Assembly (NCBI GenBank): GCA_019918135.1
Contig: WBZZ01006421.1
Coordinates: forward strand, 62,001 to 126,000
Origin: Paulinella micropora
Lineage: Eukaryota; Cercozoa; Imbricatea; Euglyphida; Paulinellidae
DNA length: 64,000 nucleotides
Direction of reading: 5' to 3'
A program made the position numbers and the translations under genes. Positions 9,849 through 19,922 of the stretch are shown piece by piece (within the stretch, counting starts at the first letter, position 1; each line of letters starts with the position of its first letter). Under the pieces are notes generated by a model. It had not been told where the DNA came from and ran no database searches. It saw only the letters and a program-made list of their open reading frames with translations.

Positions 9849-12800
9849 TTACTGATTTTTGAGTGCCATAGCCGCAAGTGCAAAATCATAATAATTATAG
9901 CCGGGTGAGCTGTTGGGTGGGAATGGATAGATACCGCGAGTGGCTGTGTTTTGCATAGCCTGCTGTGCAGCTCTCTTCTCTTTCTTCTTCTTCTTCTTCT
10001 TCTTCTTCTTCTTCTTCTTCTTCTTTTTCTTCTTCTCTTTCTTCGTCTGTTCTTCTTCCTCTGACTCACTACTACTAGAGCTGTCACTAGTACTAGTGCT
10101 ATCGTCACTGTCTGAGTCACTGGAGCTGTCTTTCTTCTTCTTTTTCTTCTTCTTTTTCTTCTTTTTCTTCTTTTCTTTGCCTTTTTCTTCCTCAGAGCCT
10201 TGCGTCTCCTTATCTTTCTCTGTTTCTCCATTGTTCTTTCCTTTACCTTCCTTCCCTGCTTCTTTCTTTTCATACTGTTTCAAAAGCTTCTCCATGTTCT
10301 CATTCATTTTGCTACTATGTTCTTTCATTGCCTCCTTCAAAATCGCTTGCAAAGAGGCTTCGGAGACACCACTAGTACTACACTAAATATGTATCATTAA
10401 TCAGACAACAACATAACAGCTGCAGAGTGAGAACAGACCTGGTTGGCTTGCTCAAGTTTCTCCTCGGCTTCCGATTCCTCGTCCGGAGGCGTGGAGGGCT
10501 GCTCCTTCTTGCCCTTTTTCACCTTCTTCTGCTTCACCTTCTGCTTTGCCTTCAAAATTTTCTTCTTTTTTGTATTCTCCTCGACTATAACCTCATCTTC
10601 ACTAGTTTCACCCTCCTCATCCTCTGGTTCAGGCGCAGTGTCACTGCTACCTAGTATCAAACAATAAAATTCATAAGAGAACTGTGTTACATAGAACAGT
10701 GTTGACGCTAAGAACCTGGTGTAAATTTCCTTGGCCTTTTGGTCCGGCGATCAGAAGAGCGCAAAGGTTTGTAGCCTTGCTCTACTGCTGCTCTGTTCCT
10801 CTATCACACCATAAAAATGAAGAGCTAAAAAAGCAGCAATAAATAAAGCTAAAGCCCTTTGCGCAATAATTGCATACCTTAGCCTTGCCTGCCAACTCCT
10901 TAACTAGCAAAGCCTTCTATCTGTATCTTCGAAGAATGGGGGGGGATTCGTAGGATCCCCAACATATGGAAGGAAAAAGGTCAACACGTCTTCAATATAG
11001 TTCCGCTTGTGAGGGGGGTGACACAAGCTATGAGCAAGATTCAACAATTTTGGGCACATGAGTTGAAGAAACTCAGTGTCGGTCTTGCCGTCCAAATCAG
11101 CATCCATTCCCCGCAACACTGCGATCCACTTCTTCGTTCCGACACCTGCAATAACAACCAATCATGGGTGAAAATGACAAAACATTCGTACCATTTTCAT
11201 TAGCTTCGGGTTTTCTTTTCTTCCAGCCCACTGGAAACTCAAGGATCAATGATTCCTATAGCAAATTATTGTTGTTTTTTTAAGAAAAAAAAATCAATCA
11301 ACACCCAGGCGCAGGCCACACATCGTTTTCGCGAGTCTCAATCTGCCTTTGGGGGGCCAATATCAAGCCTGCTCTTGTGGTCAGCCTGACGTCGGTGATG
11401 TACCCCCTCGCGCACCTTTAATTACCCAAACACCATGTTTCTGACCCAGTGGTGACCGGGACAACAATATTAATGTAATTAATGTACCTTAGCATCGTCT
11501 GTTGTCCATGTCATGAACAACCTTAGCAATAAGCACGAACAAACAAGTGCTTGGGGGGGGGGGCACTGTGGAAGGCTCTCAGTCCGACATCAAATATTAA
11601 GAAAAGAAAGAAAAGAAAGAAGATAACGAAAAAGAAAGAAAAGAAAGAAAAGAAAGAAAGGAAAGAAAGGAAAAAAAAGAAAAAAAAAAAGAAAAAAAAG
11701 AAAAGAAACAAAATTTTAAGAAAAGTTAAATAAAGAAAAGAAAAGAAAAGAAAAAAAGAAAAGAAAGAAAAGAAAAGAAAAGAAAAAAGAAAGAAGAAAA
11801 GAAGAAAAAAGAGAAGAAAAAAGAGAAGAAAAAAGAGAAGAAAAAAGAGAAGAAAAAAGAGAAGAAAAAAAGAAAAAAAAGAAAGGAAAGAAAAAGAAAG
11901 AAAAGAAAAGAAAGAAAAGAAACAATTTGAAGATAGAAAAGAAAGAAAACGAAATAAAGAAAATAAGGAAAAGAAAGGAAAAAAAGAAAAGAAAGAAAAG
12001 AAAGAAAAGAAAGAAAGAAAAGCAAGAAAAGAAAGAAAAAAGAAAGAAAAGAAAGAAAAGAAAAAAGAAAAAGAAAAAGAAAAAAAGAAATTAAAAGAAA
12101 AGAAAGAAAAGAAAGAAAAGAAAGAAACAACAGACAAGAAAAGAAAGAAAGAAAAGAAAGAAAAGAAAGAAAAGAAAGAAAAGAAAGAAAAGAAAGAAAA
12201 GAAAAGAAAGAAAAGAAAGAAAAGAAAGAAAAGAAAGAAAAGAAAGAAATGAAAACAAAAGAAAGAAATTTCTACAATTACATATTAATTTATTATAATT
12301 TAACATAAAAAAGAAAGAAGAACGAACCCGTCTTGGAACTTGCGGCCTTTGGAGTCCGTGTGTGCTTTCTGGTCCTCCTCGTTCTCGAATATGTATTCAA
12401 ACCAACCCTCGTAAATACGAAATTTTCCTTCTGGGACTTCTGGGACTCCTGTTTTGTTTACTCTCTCATTGCCCTTGTCCTTGTCCTTGTCCTTCTCCTT
12501 GTCCTTGTCCTTCTCCTCCTCCTTCTGCTTTCCTTTCTCCTCCTCCTCCTTGTCCTTGTCCTTGTCCTTCGTCACCTCCTCGTTCTCCTCCTCGTCCTCC
12601 TCCTCGTCCTTCTCCTCCTCGTTCTCCTCGTCATCCTCCTCTTCCTTCCCCTTCTCCTTCTTCTTTCCCTTCTTATTCTTCTTCTCCTTCTTCTTCTTCG
12701 TCGTCGTCTTCTTCTCCTCCTCCTTCTCCTTGTCCTTGTCCTTCGTCACCTTCTCCTCCTCCTCGTCCTCCTCGTCCTCCTCCTCGTCCTCCTCGTCATC

Positions 12801-13563
12801 CTCCTCATCCTTCTTCTTCCCCTTCTCCTTCTTTCCCTTCTTATTCTTATTTTTCTTCTTCTCCTCCTTGTCCTCCTCCTTGTCCTTCTCCTTGTCCTTC
12901 TCCTTGTCCTTCTCCTTGTCCTTCTCCTTGTCCTTCTCCTTGTCCTCCTCCTTGTCCTTCTCCGTGTCCTTGTCATTATTCTTCTCCTTGTCCTTCTCCT
13001 TGTCCCTCTCCTTGTCCTTGTCATTCTTCTCCTTGTCCTTCTCCTTCTTCTTTCCCTTCTTTTTTTACCGGCTTCTCCTTCTCCTTCTTCTTTCCCGTCT
13101 TCTTTTCTGGCTCCTTCTCCTTCTTCTCCTTCTCCTTCTCCTTCTCCTTTCGCTTCTTCTTCTTTCCTGGCTCCTTCTCCTTCTCATTCTCCTTCCCTTC
13201 TCCTGTCTTTTCTTCTTCTTCTTCCTTCTTTTGTTTCTTCTTTTTATTCCCGCTACTATTATTTTCGTTTGTGTAGAAGTCTGTCTTCTTGCGATCTCTT
13301 TTCAAACGTACTACCTCGCCTTTTAGTCCATCATCCCAACTCTTTGCACTTTCCAAGAACCCCTGTGCTGTCCAATTCCTCTTGGTCTCAACTACCACCC
13401 TCTCCAGCTGCTCGAGACCTAAGCCATCATATTTCCTCCGCACTTCATCTGGAATTATCACATCTTCGAAATCCTCAGGCTCCGTCTGGCCGTTTATCCA
13501 AATTTTTAGAGCCCCCTTACGGTTTCTGGCGATTGCTTGCAATGTCCTGGCCTTTACAGGCAT
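9849..13563 (-). CDS. Transposon-borne multi-exon Lys/Glu-rich protein
   Basis: This is a spliced minus-strand gene. Proposed exons from 5' to 3' are 13563 to about 12320, 11145-10878, 10800-10716, 10650-10439 and about 10385-9849, each bounded by AG/GT. The joins G|GTAGC (exons 3/4) and CAG|TGTAGT (exons 4/5) keep phase. Exon 1 has a folded-looking N-terminus (RNRKGALKIWINGQTEPEDF, LEQLERVVVETKRNW), then about 700 bp of Lys/Glu/Asp repeats, then KFRIYEGWFEYIFENEED. Exon 2 gives KKWIAVLRGMDADLDGKTD and LLNLAHSLCHPPHKRNYIED. The last exon is a poly-Lys/Ser-Asp tract ending in a Tyr/Pro-rich tail (GIYPFPPNSSPGYNYYD) and TAA. Frame disagreements within exons 1 and 2 suggest partial decay. No family is recognised; a nuclear, DNA-binding role is a guess from charge. 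Confidence 0.55.
11585..12275. repeat. Purine-only simple repeat (AAAGA/GAAAA)n, ~690 bp
   Basis: The plus strand is almost wholly A and G in AAAGAAAG, AAAAGAG and GAAAAGAAA words. It falls in the proposed long first intron of the minus-strand transposon gene. The long open frames through it are artefacts of the composition. Confidence 0.9.
12470..13230. repeat. Coding low-complexity array (CTTGTCCTTCTC words)
   Basis: Repeated 6-bp and 12-bp words encode KDKEKDKE-type and EEEDEEE-type stretches on the minus strand within exon 1 of the transposon gene. The array is stop-poor in several frames, so plus-strand poly-Leu/Ser frames here are not genes. Confidence 0.85.
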
Positions 13564-13771
13564 CGCTGAGCTCTTTTCTTTCAATCTAATGTATACAGCT
13601 GTATACAAATCTACCCGCACTTTTCAAGTGCAGACGTTCGACTGCAGACCCTGAAAAAAGGCAGTAGTCGACCTTTTTGCCTCTGAAAAAATCATGGGTG
13701 GAAAAGAGCTGTTGTTACATATTTTCTTTTGTTGTTTTTGCATTTCCCAGTCTCGTTGCTAGCCTCAAACC

Positions 13772-13814
13772 TTCTTTCCCGCTCTTTCCTGTCTGTGGAA
13801 GGAGCGGGAAAGAA
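13772..13814. promoter_or_regulatory. E2F-like palindrome 1 (TTTCCCGC...GCGGGAAA)
   Basis: TTCTTTCCCGCTCTTTCC is followed after about 7 bases by GGAAGGAGCGGGAAAGAA. Each arm carries TTTCCCGC, the E2F/DP consensus. It lies about 200 bp upstream of the minus-strand gene start and faces the plus-strand genes as well. This is sequence-level evidence only. Confidence 0.5.
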
Positions 13815-14020
13815 AGAAATATTTTATTTCCTCAAGTACCAGAGGCATACCAAACAAAAAAAAATCTGCAGTCGGAAAATGATTTTTTGTTTCCACTTCA
13901 TTCTTTTATCATGTTGCTTTGCTTTTTATTGCTGCATAATATGTCTACATGTGTGTTGAGTGCATGTGTAAATTATTGTAAGGAAATGTATTCACTAGAA
14001 GCCAGGAGGTGGAATTTTTG

Positions 14021-14270
14021 TTTCTAAATTTTCCGTACCGACAAAAATTTGCCGATGATTTCCAGCTCGCTCTCTTCGTGTATACTTGTCTAAATAGCTT
14101 TCCCGCTCCTTCCACACACTAGAAGGAGCGGGAAACTTAATTACACCATCAGTGTAAAGGTATATAAAACAAAATCAACCGAAGAAAATTTGTCAACTTA
14201 ATTTTTTCTACGTTTCCTCTATGTCAACATGTTTTGGCTGTCTTTATGTTCTTGTTTTCTGCAATAAATG
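14021..14270 (+). repeat. 250-bp promoter-like repeat, copy 1
   Basis: This copy matches 14363-14613 at roughly 95%. In order it holds GTACCGACAAAAATTTGCCG, an E2F-like palindrome (arms near 14096-14112 and 14122-14138), TATATAAAAC at 14161, and GCAATAAATG at its end. A tiny frame (MFWLSLCSCFLQ) starts at the ATG at 14229 and stops just before AATAAA. It looks like a compact transcription unit or a duplicated promoter. Confidence 0.85.
14096..14138. promoter_or_regulatory. E2F-like palindrome 2
   Basis: The arms AGCTTTCCCGCTCCTT and AAGGAGCGGGAAACTT surround CCACACACTAG. It is followed 22 bp later by TATATAAAA, the spacing expected for an upstream activator site and TATA box. Confidence 0.55.
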
Positions 14271-14362
14271 CAAGATCTTTAAAAATACTGACACTGACTG
14301 CTTATTTAGAGCTTCGAAATATATTTTAGACGTATTTTTATAGTAAGAAATCGAATATTTCG

Positions 14363-14613
14363 TTTCTAAATTTTTCGTACCGACAAAAATTTGCCGATGA
14401 TTTCCAGCTCGCTCTCTTCGTGTATACTTGTCTAAATAGCTTTCCCGCTCCTTCCACACACTAGAAAGAGCGGGAAACTTAATTACAACATCAGTGTCAA
14501 AGTATATAAAACAAAATCAACCGAAGAAAATTTGTTAACTTAATTTTTTCTACGTTTTCTCTATGTCAACATTGTTTTGGCTGTCTTCATGCTCTTGATT
14601 TCTGCAATAAATG
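14363..14613 (+). repeat. 250-bp promoter-like repeat, copy 2
   Basis: This is the second copy of 14021-14270 in direct orientation, separated by about 90 bp. It keeps the palindrome, the TATA element (TATATAAAAC near 14503) and the closing GCAATAAATG. It is the copy nearest the SET-domain gene. Confidence 0.85.
14438..14480. promoter_or_regulatory. E2F-like palindrome 3
   Basis: It has the same layout as palindrome 2, with one arm slightly changed (GAAAGAGCGGGAAACTT). TTTCCCGC is intact in the left arm. Confidence 0.5.
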
Positions 14614-14935
14614 GTCATTCATGTATGTATGTATGTAATATGTATGTATGTTTGCAAGTATGTATGTATATGTATGTATGTATGTATTTATGTATGCATA
14701 TCCGTATGTATATTTTCTTTTCTCCCTTTCTCTCTCTCTCTCTCCCTCTCTCTCTCCCTTTCTTTCTCTCTCTCCCTTTCTTTCTCTCTCTCCCTTTCCT
14801 TCTGTCTCTCTCTTTCTCTCTCTCTCTCTCTTTCTTTCTCTTTGTTTTTTTTCATTCAAATCTACCTACGTTGTCGTTGTTGTCGTTGTTGCCGTTGTTG
14901 TCGTTGTTGTCGTTGTTGTTGCAGTTGTTTTTGTC
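14614..14935. repeat. Compound microsatellites (ATGT)n, (TC)n, (GTTGTC)n
   Basis: Three successive simple repeats fill the gap between the promoter-like repeat and the SET-domain gene: ATGT-type to about 14715, TCTC/TTTC-type to about 14850, and GTTGTC-type at 14867-14935. No gene is seen. Confidence 0.9.
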
Positions 14936-15080
14936 GAATTGATGACGGTGATTCATTGGTGTTGTTTGCCTTTTAGAAGCAAGAAAAACAATATAAGATG
15001 TGAATAACTATCATATCTTTTGTGTAGTTTGGAGCTTGCTTTGAGTCTTTTCTTGCCACGTGGCGTGGGAGCAACGTCAA

Positions 15081-15607
15081 ATGAGCCTCGCGACTGCGAG
15101 GAGAGCGCCAGTGTCTATTGCTTGGCTTTCAGGATCCGGCAAGGCAGGTAGATGTGGATTATTTGCTGATGACGATTTGCCAAAAGGGTTTAAGCTGGGG
15201 CTTCTGCAACCAGGAGGTGCTAAAATGCCTTCAGAGGACATCAGTGATAATCCATTTGCTCAGCACTTTAGGATGCGAACATATAAGGGCATTGAAATAG
15301 GAATGCAATCCATTGACTCCATTCATCAAGAAAGCAGAAATGCAATGCATCTTATTAACAGTAGTCACTTTCCTGGCTGCAGTGAGAGCCCAAACTGCAA
15401 AGTGTCGAAGGGTGAGCAAGTCGTGACAATGTCCAAGGGTGTGTCTCGAGGTGAGCAAATTCTTCTCAACTACTCAACGTTGGAGTCAAATCCAAAAGCC
15501 GAGGCTTGCAAGGCACATCCTTCTTGGATGAGAGAGGCAGCAAAGGCAAACAAGAAAATCCCTGTTTTCTATGTTGAGAATGATAGGAACTATAAATTTT
15601 TTTTATC
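15081..15607 (+). CDS. SET-domain protein (lysine methyltransferase-like) in the transposon
   Basis: The frame from ATG 15081 encodes a compact SET domain. The N-terminal side has the CGLFADDDLPKG turn expected of SET-N. The core shows HLINSSHFPGCSESPNCKV, in place of the usual N-H-S-C-x-P-N-C, and RGEQILLNYS in place of GEE(I/L)xxDY. SET domains transfer methyl groups from S-adenosylmethionine to lysines, often of histones. The canonical Asn-His is replaced by Asn-Ser-Ser-His, so activity is uncertain. The ORF upstream of 15081 lacks a better ATG. An exon ends somewhere before 15640, but I cannot fix the donor. It is codirectional with, and probably spliced to, the exons at 15640-16125 and the transposase-like exons from 16200. 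Confidence 0.7.
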
Positions 15608-15639
15608 GTTTCTGAATTTCTTGAGCCACTGCCACCAAG

Positions 15640-16125
15640 GTCACAACCAATGTCTTTGGAAAAAAAACACGCGCTTCTAGCATCTTTCGGGTCGAGGGCT
15701 GTAAGAGCGGATCCTCCACGAATTCCCTCAACTTCCTCAAGCATAAATGCAAAACGCAAGCTTTTGAATGAGTTCGCGGCTGGTCTCTCTTCAGTTAAAG
15801 CTCAGAATGACTCAATAAAGCGTGTTCGTGTTTGTGCAGCCACTCCTCAGGTATGCATTCGAATGTTTTCTTGTTGCTTAATACTAAATTAAAGTGTGTT
15901 GTATGTGGTGATTCATTGCTATTACTATGAAGGATCGAGGTGAGGAAGAAGAAAGTGGTGACGCCGCTTCGAGCAGTGCAGAAGAGGATGATTCATTCAC
16001 CCGTTCTCCTGTCAAGGTCAGCTGCCTGCACTTTGTCTAACAAGCATCTATATGCGTTGTTTGTAAACCGTTTGAAATGCAGTTATCATCTACGAAAGAC
16101 CCATCACCTACTGGCTCTCCTATCA
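15640..16125 (+). CDS. Linker exons between SET and transposase-like parts
   Basis: Three short exons are in one phase. The exon 15640-15850 (SLEKKHALLASFGSRAVRAD, ending AATPQ) is followed by a GTATGC donor. The exon 15933-16016 (DRGEEEESGDAASSSAEEDD, SFTRSPVK) is next. The exon from 16083 (LSSTKDPSPTGSPIK) has a doubtful donor. The last two exon-plus-intron units resemble each other (TCTCCTRTCAAG, then TTTGTAMAYCGTTTG), suggesting tandem exon duplication. The composition is Ser/Glu-rich and disordered. No family is recognised. Confidence 0.5.
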
Positions 16126-16199
16126 AGTTTAGCTTCATATAATTTGTCAACCAAACCTTAATACTTCTCCATGTTGTTTGTACATCGTTTGCAATGTAG

Positions 16200-17147
16200 T
16201 GTACATCTACGGCATGTTCGTCTAGCATGGTGCTGCCCTTCTCTGAGTCAGCGGAATCGACTGGCTTCTGGACACCTGGGGCTTTGATTACAGAAGCTAG
16301 TAGTAGTAGTAAGCAGCCGAATACCGATGAGATTCGCTCAAGCACACAAGCTCTCTATAAGACCTTAGGACTTACTGCTCATGTAGCCATCAGGCCTAAG
16401 AAAGCCAATAGGTCATACACGTTCAAGAAGCGCAAGCAAGGCCCTGTCAAGCATGTTCGACCTCAATGTCTGGAGAAGTGGCTTGGCATGCCATACAATG
16501 AACTTGAGGAGGAGGTGAGGTCAAGCTGTTGTCGAGAATGGCAATGCTATCGTTGGGTCGACCCACGCGATGTTATAAGGGAACGCACCCAATCTTGTGC
16601 ACTTTCTTTGAAAGAGTTCAAAAATTCCCTAGCGATAAAGTTGGAGACAATGAAAGATCCGGCCGGTAACATGCAGTATGTCTACCAAACGGAAAAAGTA
16701 TGCAGAACTATGTGGCAGCGCATTCATGGAGTCGGTGATAGAGTTATGACAAAAGCTTTAAAGCTTATGCGCAACCGCACTAAGATAGATGTAAGGGTTG
16801 TACCGCCGGAACCACTTACTGAAGATGTCATTCACGTTCTGCTATGCAGAAAGTGGTTACAAATGGGGATCGATGTTGAAGAAGACGGAACTTGGAAGCT
16901 TCAAGACATTACCGAAACCAGCGAAGTGTACAGCTACATCGTAGCAAACTGGACGAAAGGATGTCAAGATGTGCTAGCATCTGCGCCGGCCAACTGCAAG
17001 CAAAGGCTGAATGTCAAAGAGCCTCCCGGCCCCACGAAAGTGAATAAAGTCTGGCGCAGAGACTTTAAAAATATAGAGCCTATCCGAGGTAGCAGTAAAG
17101 AGCTTGCTCTAAACATCTTTTGCATTAAGCATAAGTTGTTTTGTGTA

Positions 17148-17235
<88 letters not shown>

Positions 17236-17504
17236 TGGACACCGTGATAGCCCAGTGGTCAAGTTCTACCATCTGGGCCCTGTCGCCAGTTCGATTCCCG
17301 TCGGTGCCACCAGTATTTTCATTGAACATACCGATCCGTCTGGACCAGTATTTTCATTGAACATACCGGCCCGTCTGGAAGTGTTGGAACTGCCCTTGCG
17401 GGGGTGTCATTAGAGCTTATCGTCAATTCTTCGTACTCCCCTCACGGGTGAGACGATGGAGGCGCATGTGCAGAAATGCATCAGCCATTGACAGAGAAAC
17501 ACTA

Positions 17505-17535
<31 letters not shown>

Positions 17536-19408
17536 TATTATTATTATTATGTTTTTTCCTGTGAATAATAGACCAGGACATCGCCAAGGATGAAATCTGC
17601 ACCGAGCTGGCAGCGCAATGCAAGCAGCTTATGAAGGAACAAGAGCGGGGGTTCAAAAATGAAGCTGAATTTCAACAGTGGAAGGTGAGGAGCCAAACTC
17701 ATCACAAAATCCATCGGGAAAATCGTTTCCAAACCACTAAGCGGAAGTCTGGAGCACCTCTTGACCTTCGATCGATTGTTTGCTCTTTTGACGGGACACC
17801 CCCTGTGCTCGTTCCTTCATGTCGACGCAAATCCACTGACTTTAAAGGTAAGTACGTTATTCGTCTTGGCCTTGGGGTGTTCAGTTGTTACAGAACCAGG
17901 AAAAGTTACATCTACACTCACGGCCCTGGTATTGGAAAAGGTCAGAACAGTACAATCTCTATCCTTTACCACATGCTACGGAGTCGGCTGTGGAGCACTG
18001 ACACTATGGCCGCATGGAAGCTCTTCATTGAGTTTGACGGAGGAGGCGAAAATACTGGCTGGGGTATGTATGGCTTTATCAACTTCATTATCTGGGCGGG
18101 ATGGTTTTTGCAAGGACAGACTCATCGAAATCTCCCACACCATGGGTTTTCCGGTGATGATCAGAAGTTTCGCACGATGAGACGAGGGTTAGGCACTACC
18201 TTTTTAACCACAAGCATCGCTCAGGCTTTGTTCAAGCTGCTTCGCGCGTTCACCAAAGACAAAGAACGTATTGTCGTCTGTATCCTGATCAGTTATGACT
18301 GGGTGAATTTTTTTTCACCATGCATGAACAAGTACTTGAAGTACTGGAATCGTCCCCTGGCATGGCAAATCAACGCTGGAGTACCAGGCGATGGCAACAA
18401 CGGCCTCCCCACGGCCAAGGTAAAGACCTTCGGAGACGGGCAAGAGCATTGGCACGGGGAAAGGGACCGACCAGACGGAGCTCCGATTAAAATGATGACC
18501 CGGGCTCCAGGTTTTCACTTTGCTCTCCTGTTATTTGAAAAATCTAACTTCTCCCGTAAAGTTTGCAGATCCAAAACTTCTGAAGGATGTTCGCAAGCTT
18601 GCGCAGAAGTATTGTGGACAGGAGGAGAAGGACCAGATAGAACATGTGCTAGGTTGTAAATGTTTATTGTTATATTGTCATACATAACTGAAAATGTTTT
18701 ATAGGCCGCCCAGGCGCAGTTGCAGGCTTGCACTTTGCAGGAAGCTACGGCGAGGGAGGCGAGCCTGGTTATCCAGGTCATATTTCCTGCACTGACAAAA
18801 ACGATCAGAAGTGGTCAGTGAATGTTAGAGTGCTAGCAGATCTTCCACCGGACCCCTTTGCAGTCCCACCTGACAGGAAGGCAAAGATGATCGGTCTTTC
18901 CAAACTGACAGAGGAGGAAAGGCTAAACTACCCTAGAACTTACTTCCTCAGTGATAGCCAACCGCCAACACATCCTGCTTGGGTTGGAGGTAGAATGCTC
19001 TCAGCACAGCAGCGATTAGAACAGGATTTAGCGTTTGAGGCAGCTGATGGTAGGTCAATGCCAGCATGGGAAAGGGTTGCATCCTTTCTTGCTGTCGCGT
19101 CAGATGAAAAAGCTTTTGGAGCGATGAGAGTGTTAGTGAAGGAGTTGGTAAGCTATCTTCGAGCACATGGCATAGCCTTTCGAAATGCTGATAGAAAGCA
19201 GTTCAAACGTGCAGAACTTGTGAGTGCAGCATGGGGGCACTTTCAAGTATGTGATTGCAGCATTGAACAAAAAGGAAAGGCTGCAGTGGGTGGTAGAGAT
19301 AGTCTTGCTAGAGGTCAGGGTCGGGCAAGTGCTCGGGGCCGTGCTCGGGGTCGGGGTCGGGGTCGGGGCAGGGGTAGGGTTAGAGTGCCATCGGACGAAG
19401 AAGAAGAA

Positions 19409-19439
<31 letters not shown>

Positions 19440-19660
19440 AAGAAGAAGAAGAAGAAGAAGAAGAAGAAGAAGAAGAAGAAGACAGTCGGGGTCGGGCCAG
19501 AGCTCGGGGTCGGGGTCGGGGCAAAGGTAGGGGTCGAGTGCAATCGGAAGAAGAAGAAGAAGAAGAAGAAGAAGAAGAAGAAGAAGATTGGTTTGCGAAA
19601 ACATCTAGAAAGTATGCAAGGGAGTTGAAGAAACTAGCTCGCCGTGCAGCTGCTCTGTAA
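16200..19660 (+). CDS. Transposase-like protein (DDE/RNase H-fold candidate), multi-exon
   Basis: Exons are 16200-17088, 17572-18510, 18569-18652 and 18705 onward, with introns 17089-17571, 18511-18568 and 18653-18704. All are GT..AG and keep phase. The ATG at 16227 lies in an already open exon. The middle region has the signature of a protist transposase-type family: YHMLRS, KLFIEFDGGGENTG (Asp near 18036) and, 30 residues on, a His-rich GFSGDDQKF segment where relatives have GHTHxDxD. The C-terminal part (LTEEERLNYPRTYFL, HPAWVGGRMLSAQQRLEQ) is followed by an Arg-Gly tail and GAA-coded Glu runs ending in TAA at 19660. It would act on the element's own inverted repeats. The assignment rests on few motifs; DUF7869-type relatives are my best guess. 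Confidence 0.5.
17148..17236. repeat. (ATT)n microsatellite
   Basis: About 29 TTA/ATT triplets lie inside the intron of the transposase-like gene, directly abutting the tRNA-like SINE. Confidence 0.95.
17238..17500 (+). mobile_element. tRNA-derived SINE-like insertion
   Basis: The first 75 bp look like a degenerate tRNA. There is an A-box-like TAGCCCAGTGGTC, a B-box-like GTTCGATTCCC, and ends GACACCG and CGGTGCC that pair except at one position, followed by ACCA at 17309. After it come two tandem 35-bp units (AGTATTTTCATTGAACATAC at 17312 and 17347), an unrelated body, and a second ATT microsatellite as tail. It sits entirely within the 483-nt intron. The RNA polymerase III promoter boxes are as expected for a SINE. 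No target-site duplication can be seen because both flanks are ATT repeats. Confidence 0.6.
17501..17550. repeat. (ATT)n tail of the SINE-like element
   Basis: It is an imperfect ATT repeat with one ACT interruption, following the SINE-like body and 20 bp from the proposed splice acceptor (GTGAATAATAG). Confidence 0.9.
19403..19590 (+). repeat. (GAA)n coding microsatellites flanking an Arg-Gly block
   Basis: Two GAA/AGA runs (about 19403-19482 and 19548-19586) flank a second copy of the GGGTCGGGGTCGG-type Arg-Gly-coding block. Block and Glu run together look tandemly duplicated. The downstream frame ends KYARELKKLARRAAAL then TAA. Confidence 0.85.
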
Positions 19661-19922
19661 GTGACTGTAGCTCATTTCAATCTACCACCCCCCCCCCGGC
19701 GAGCTCCACCAGCTGGATACTAAATTCAAGTCGAAAGTTATTAATGATTTGTCGAATATTATTTAATATTCAGCTTGTAATAATGCAATTAAGCAGATTT
19801 AGTAATCAAATTCATTATTGAAACGGATGAGAAAAACCAATATTAAGATTTAATAAATGACTAAGTATCCTTTCTCACATATGTAGGAGGCTTCATATTG
19901 ATATCACAAAGTCAAACTAGGA

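Noticed and set aside
11585-12275. Phe/Leu/Ser-rich long frames on the minus strand
   Set aside because: They are translations of a pure purine/pyrimidine simple repeat inside a probable intron, with no protein character outside it.
12333-13589. Plus-strand Leu/Val/Ser-rich frames of about 300-420 residues
   Set aside because: They are shadows of the minus-strand Lys/Glu coding array.
17238-17312. Functional tRNA gene
   Set aside because: Ends pair reasonably, but the T-stem does not pair and no clear anticodon arm forms. The following repeats and ATT tail fit a SINE.
17848-17892. 45-nt intron after a strong GTAAGT in the transposase-like gene
   Set aside because: Reading straight through keeps the frame that contains the DGGGENTG motif, while removing the piece leads into another frame without it.
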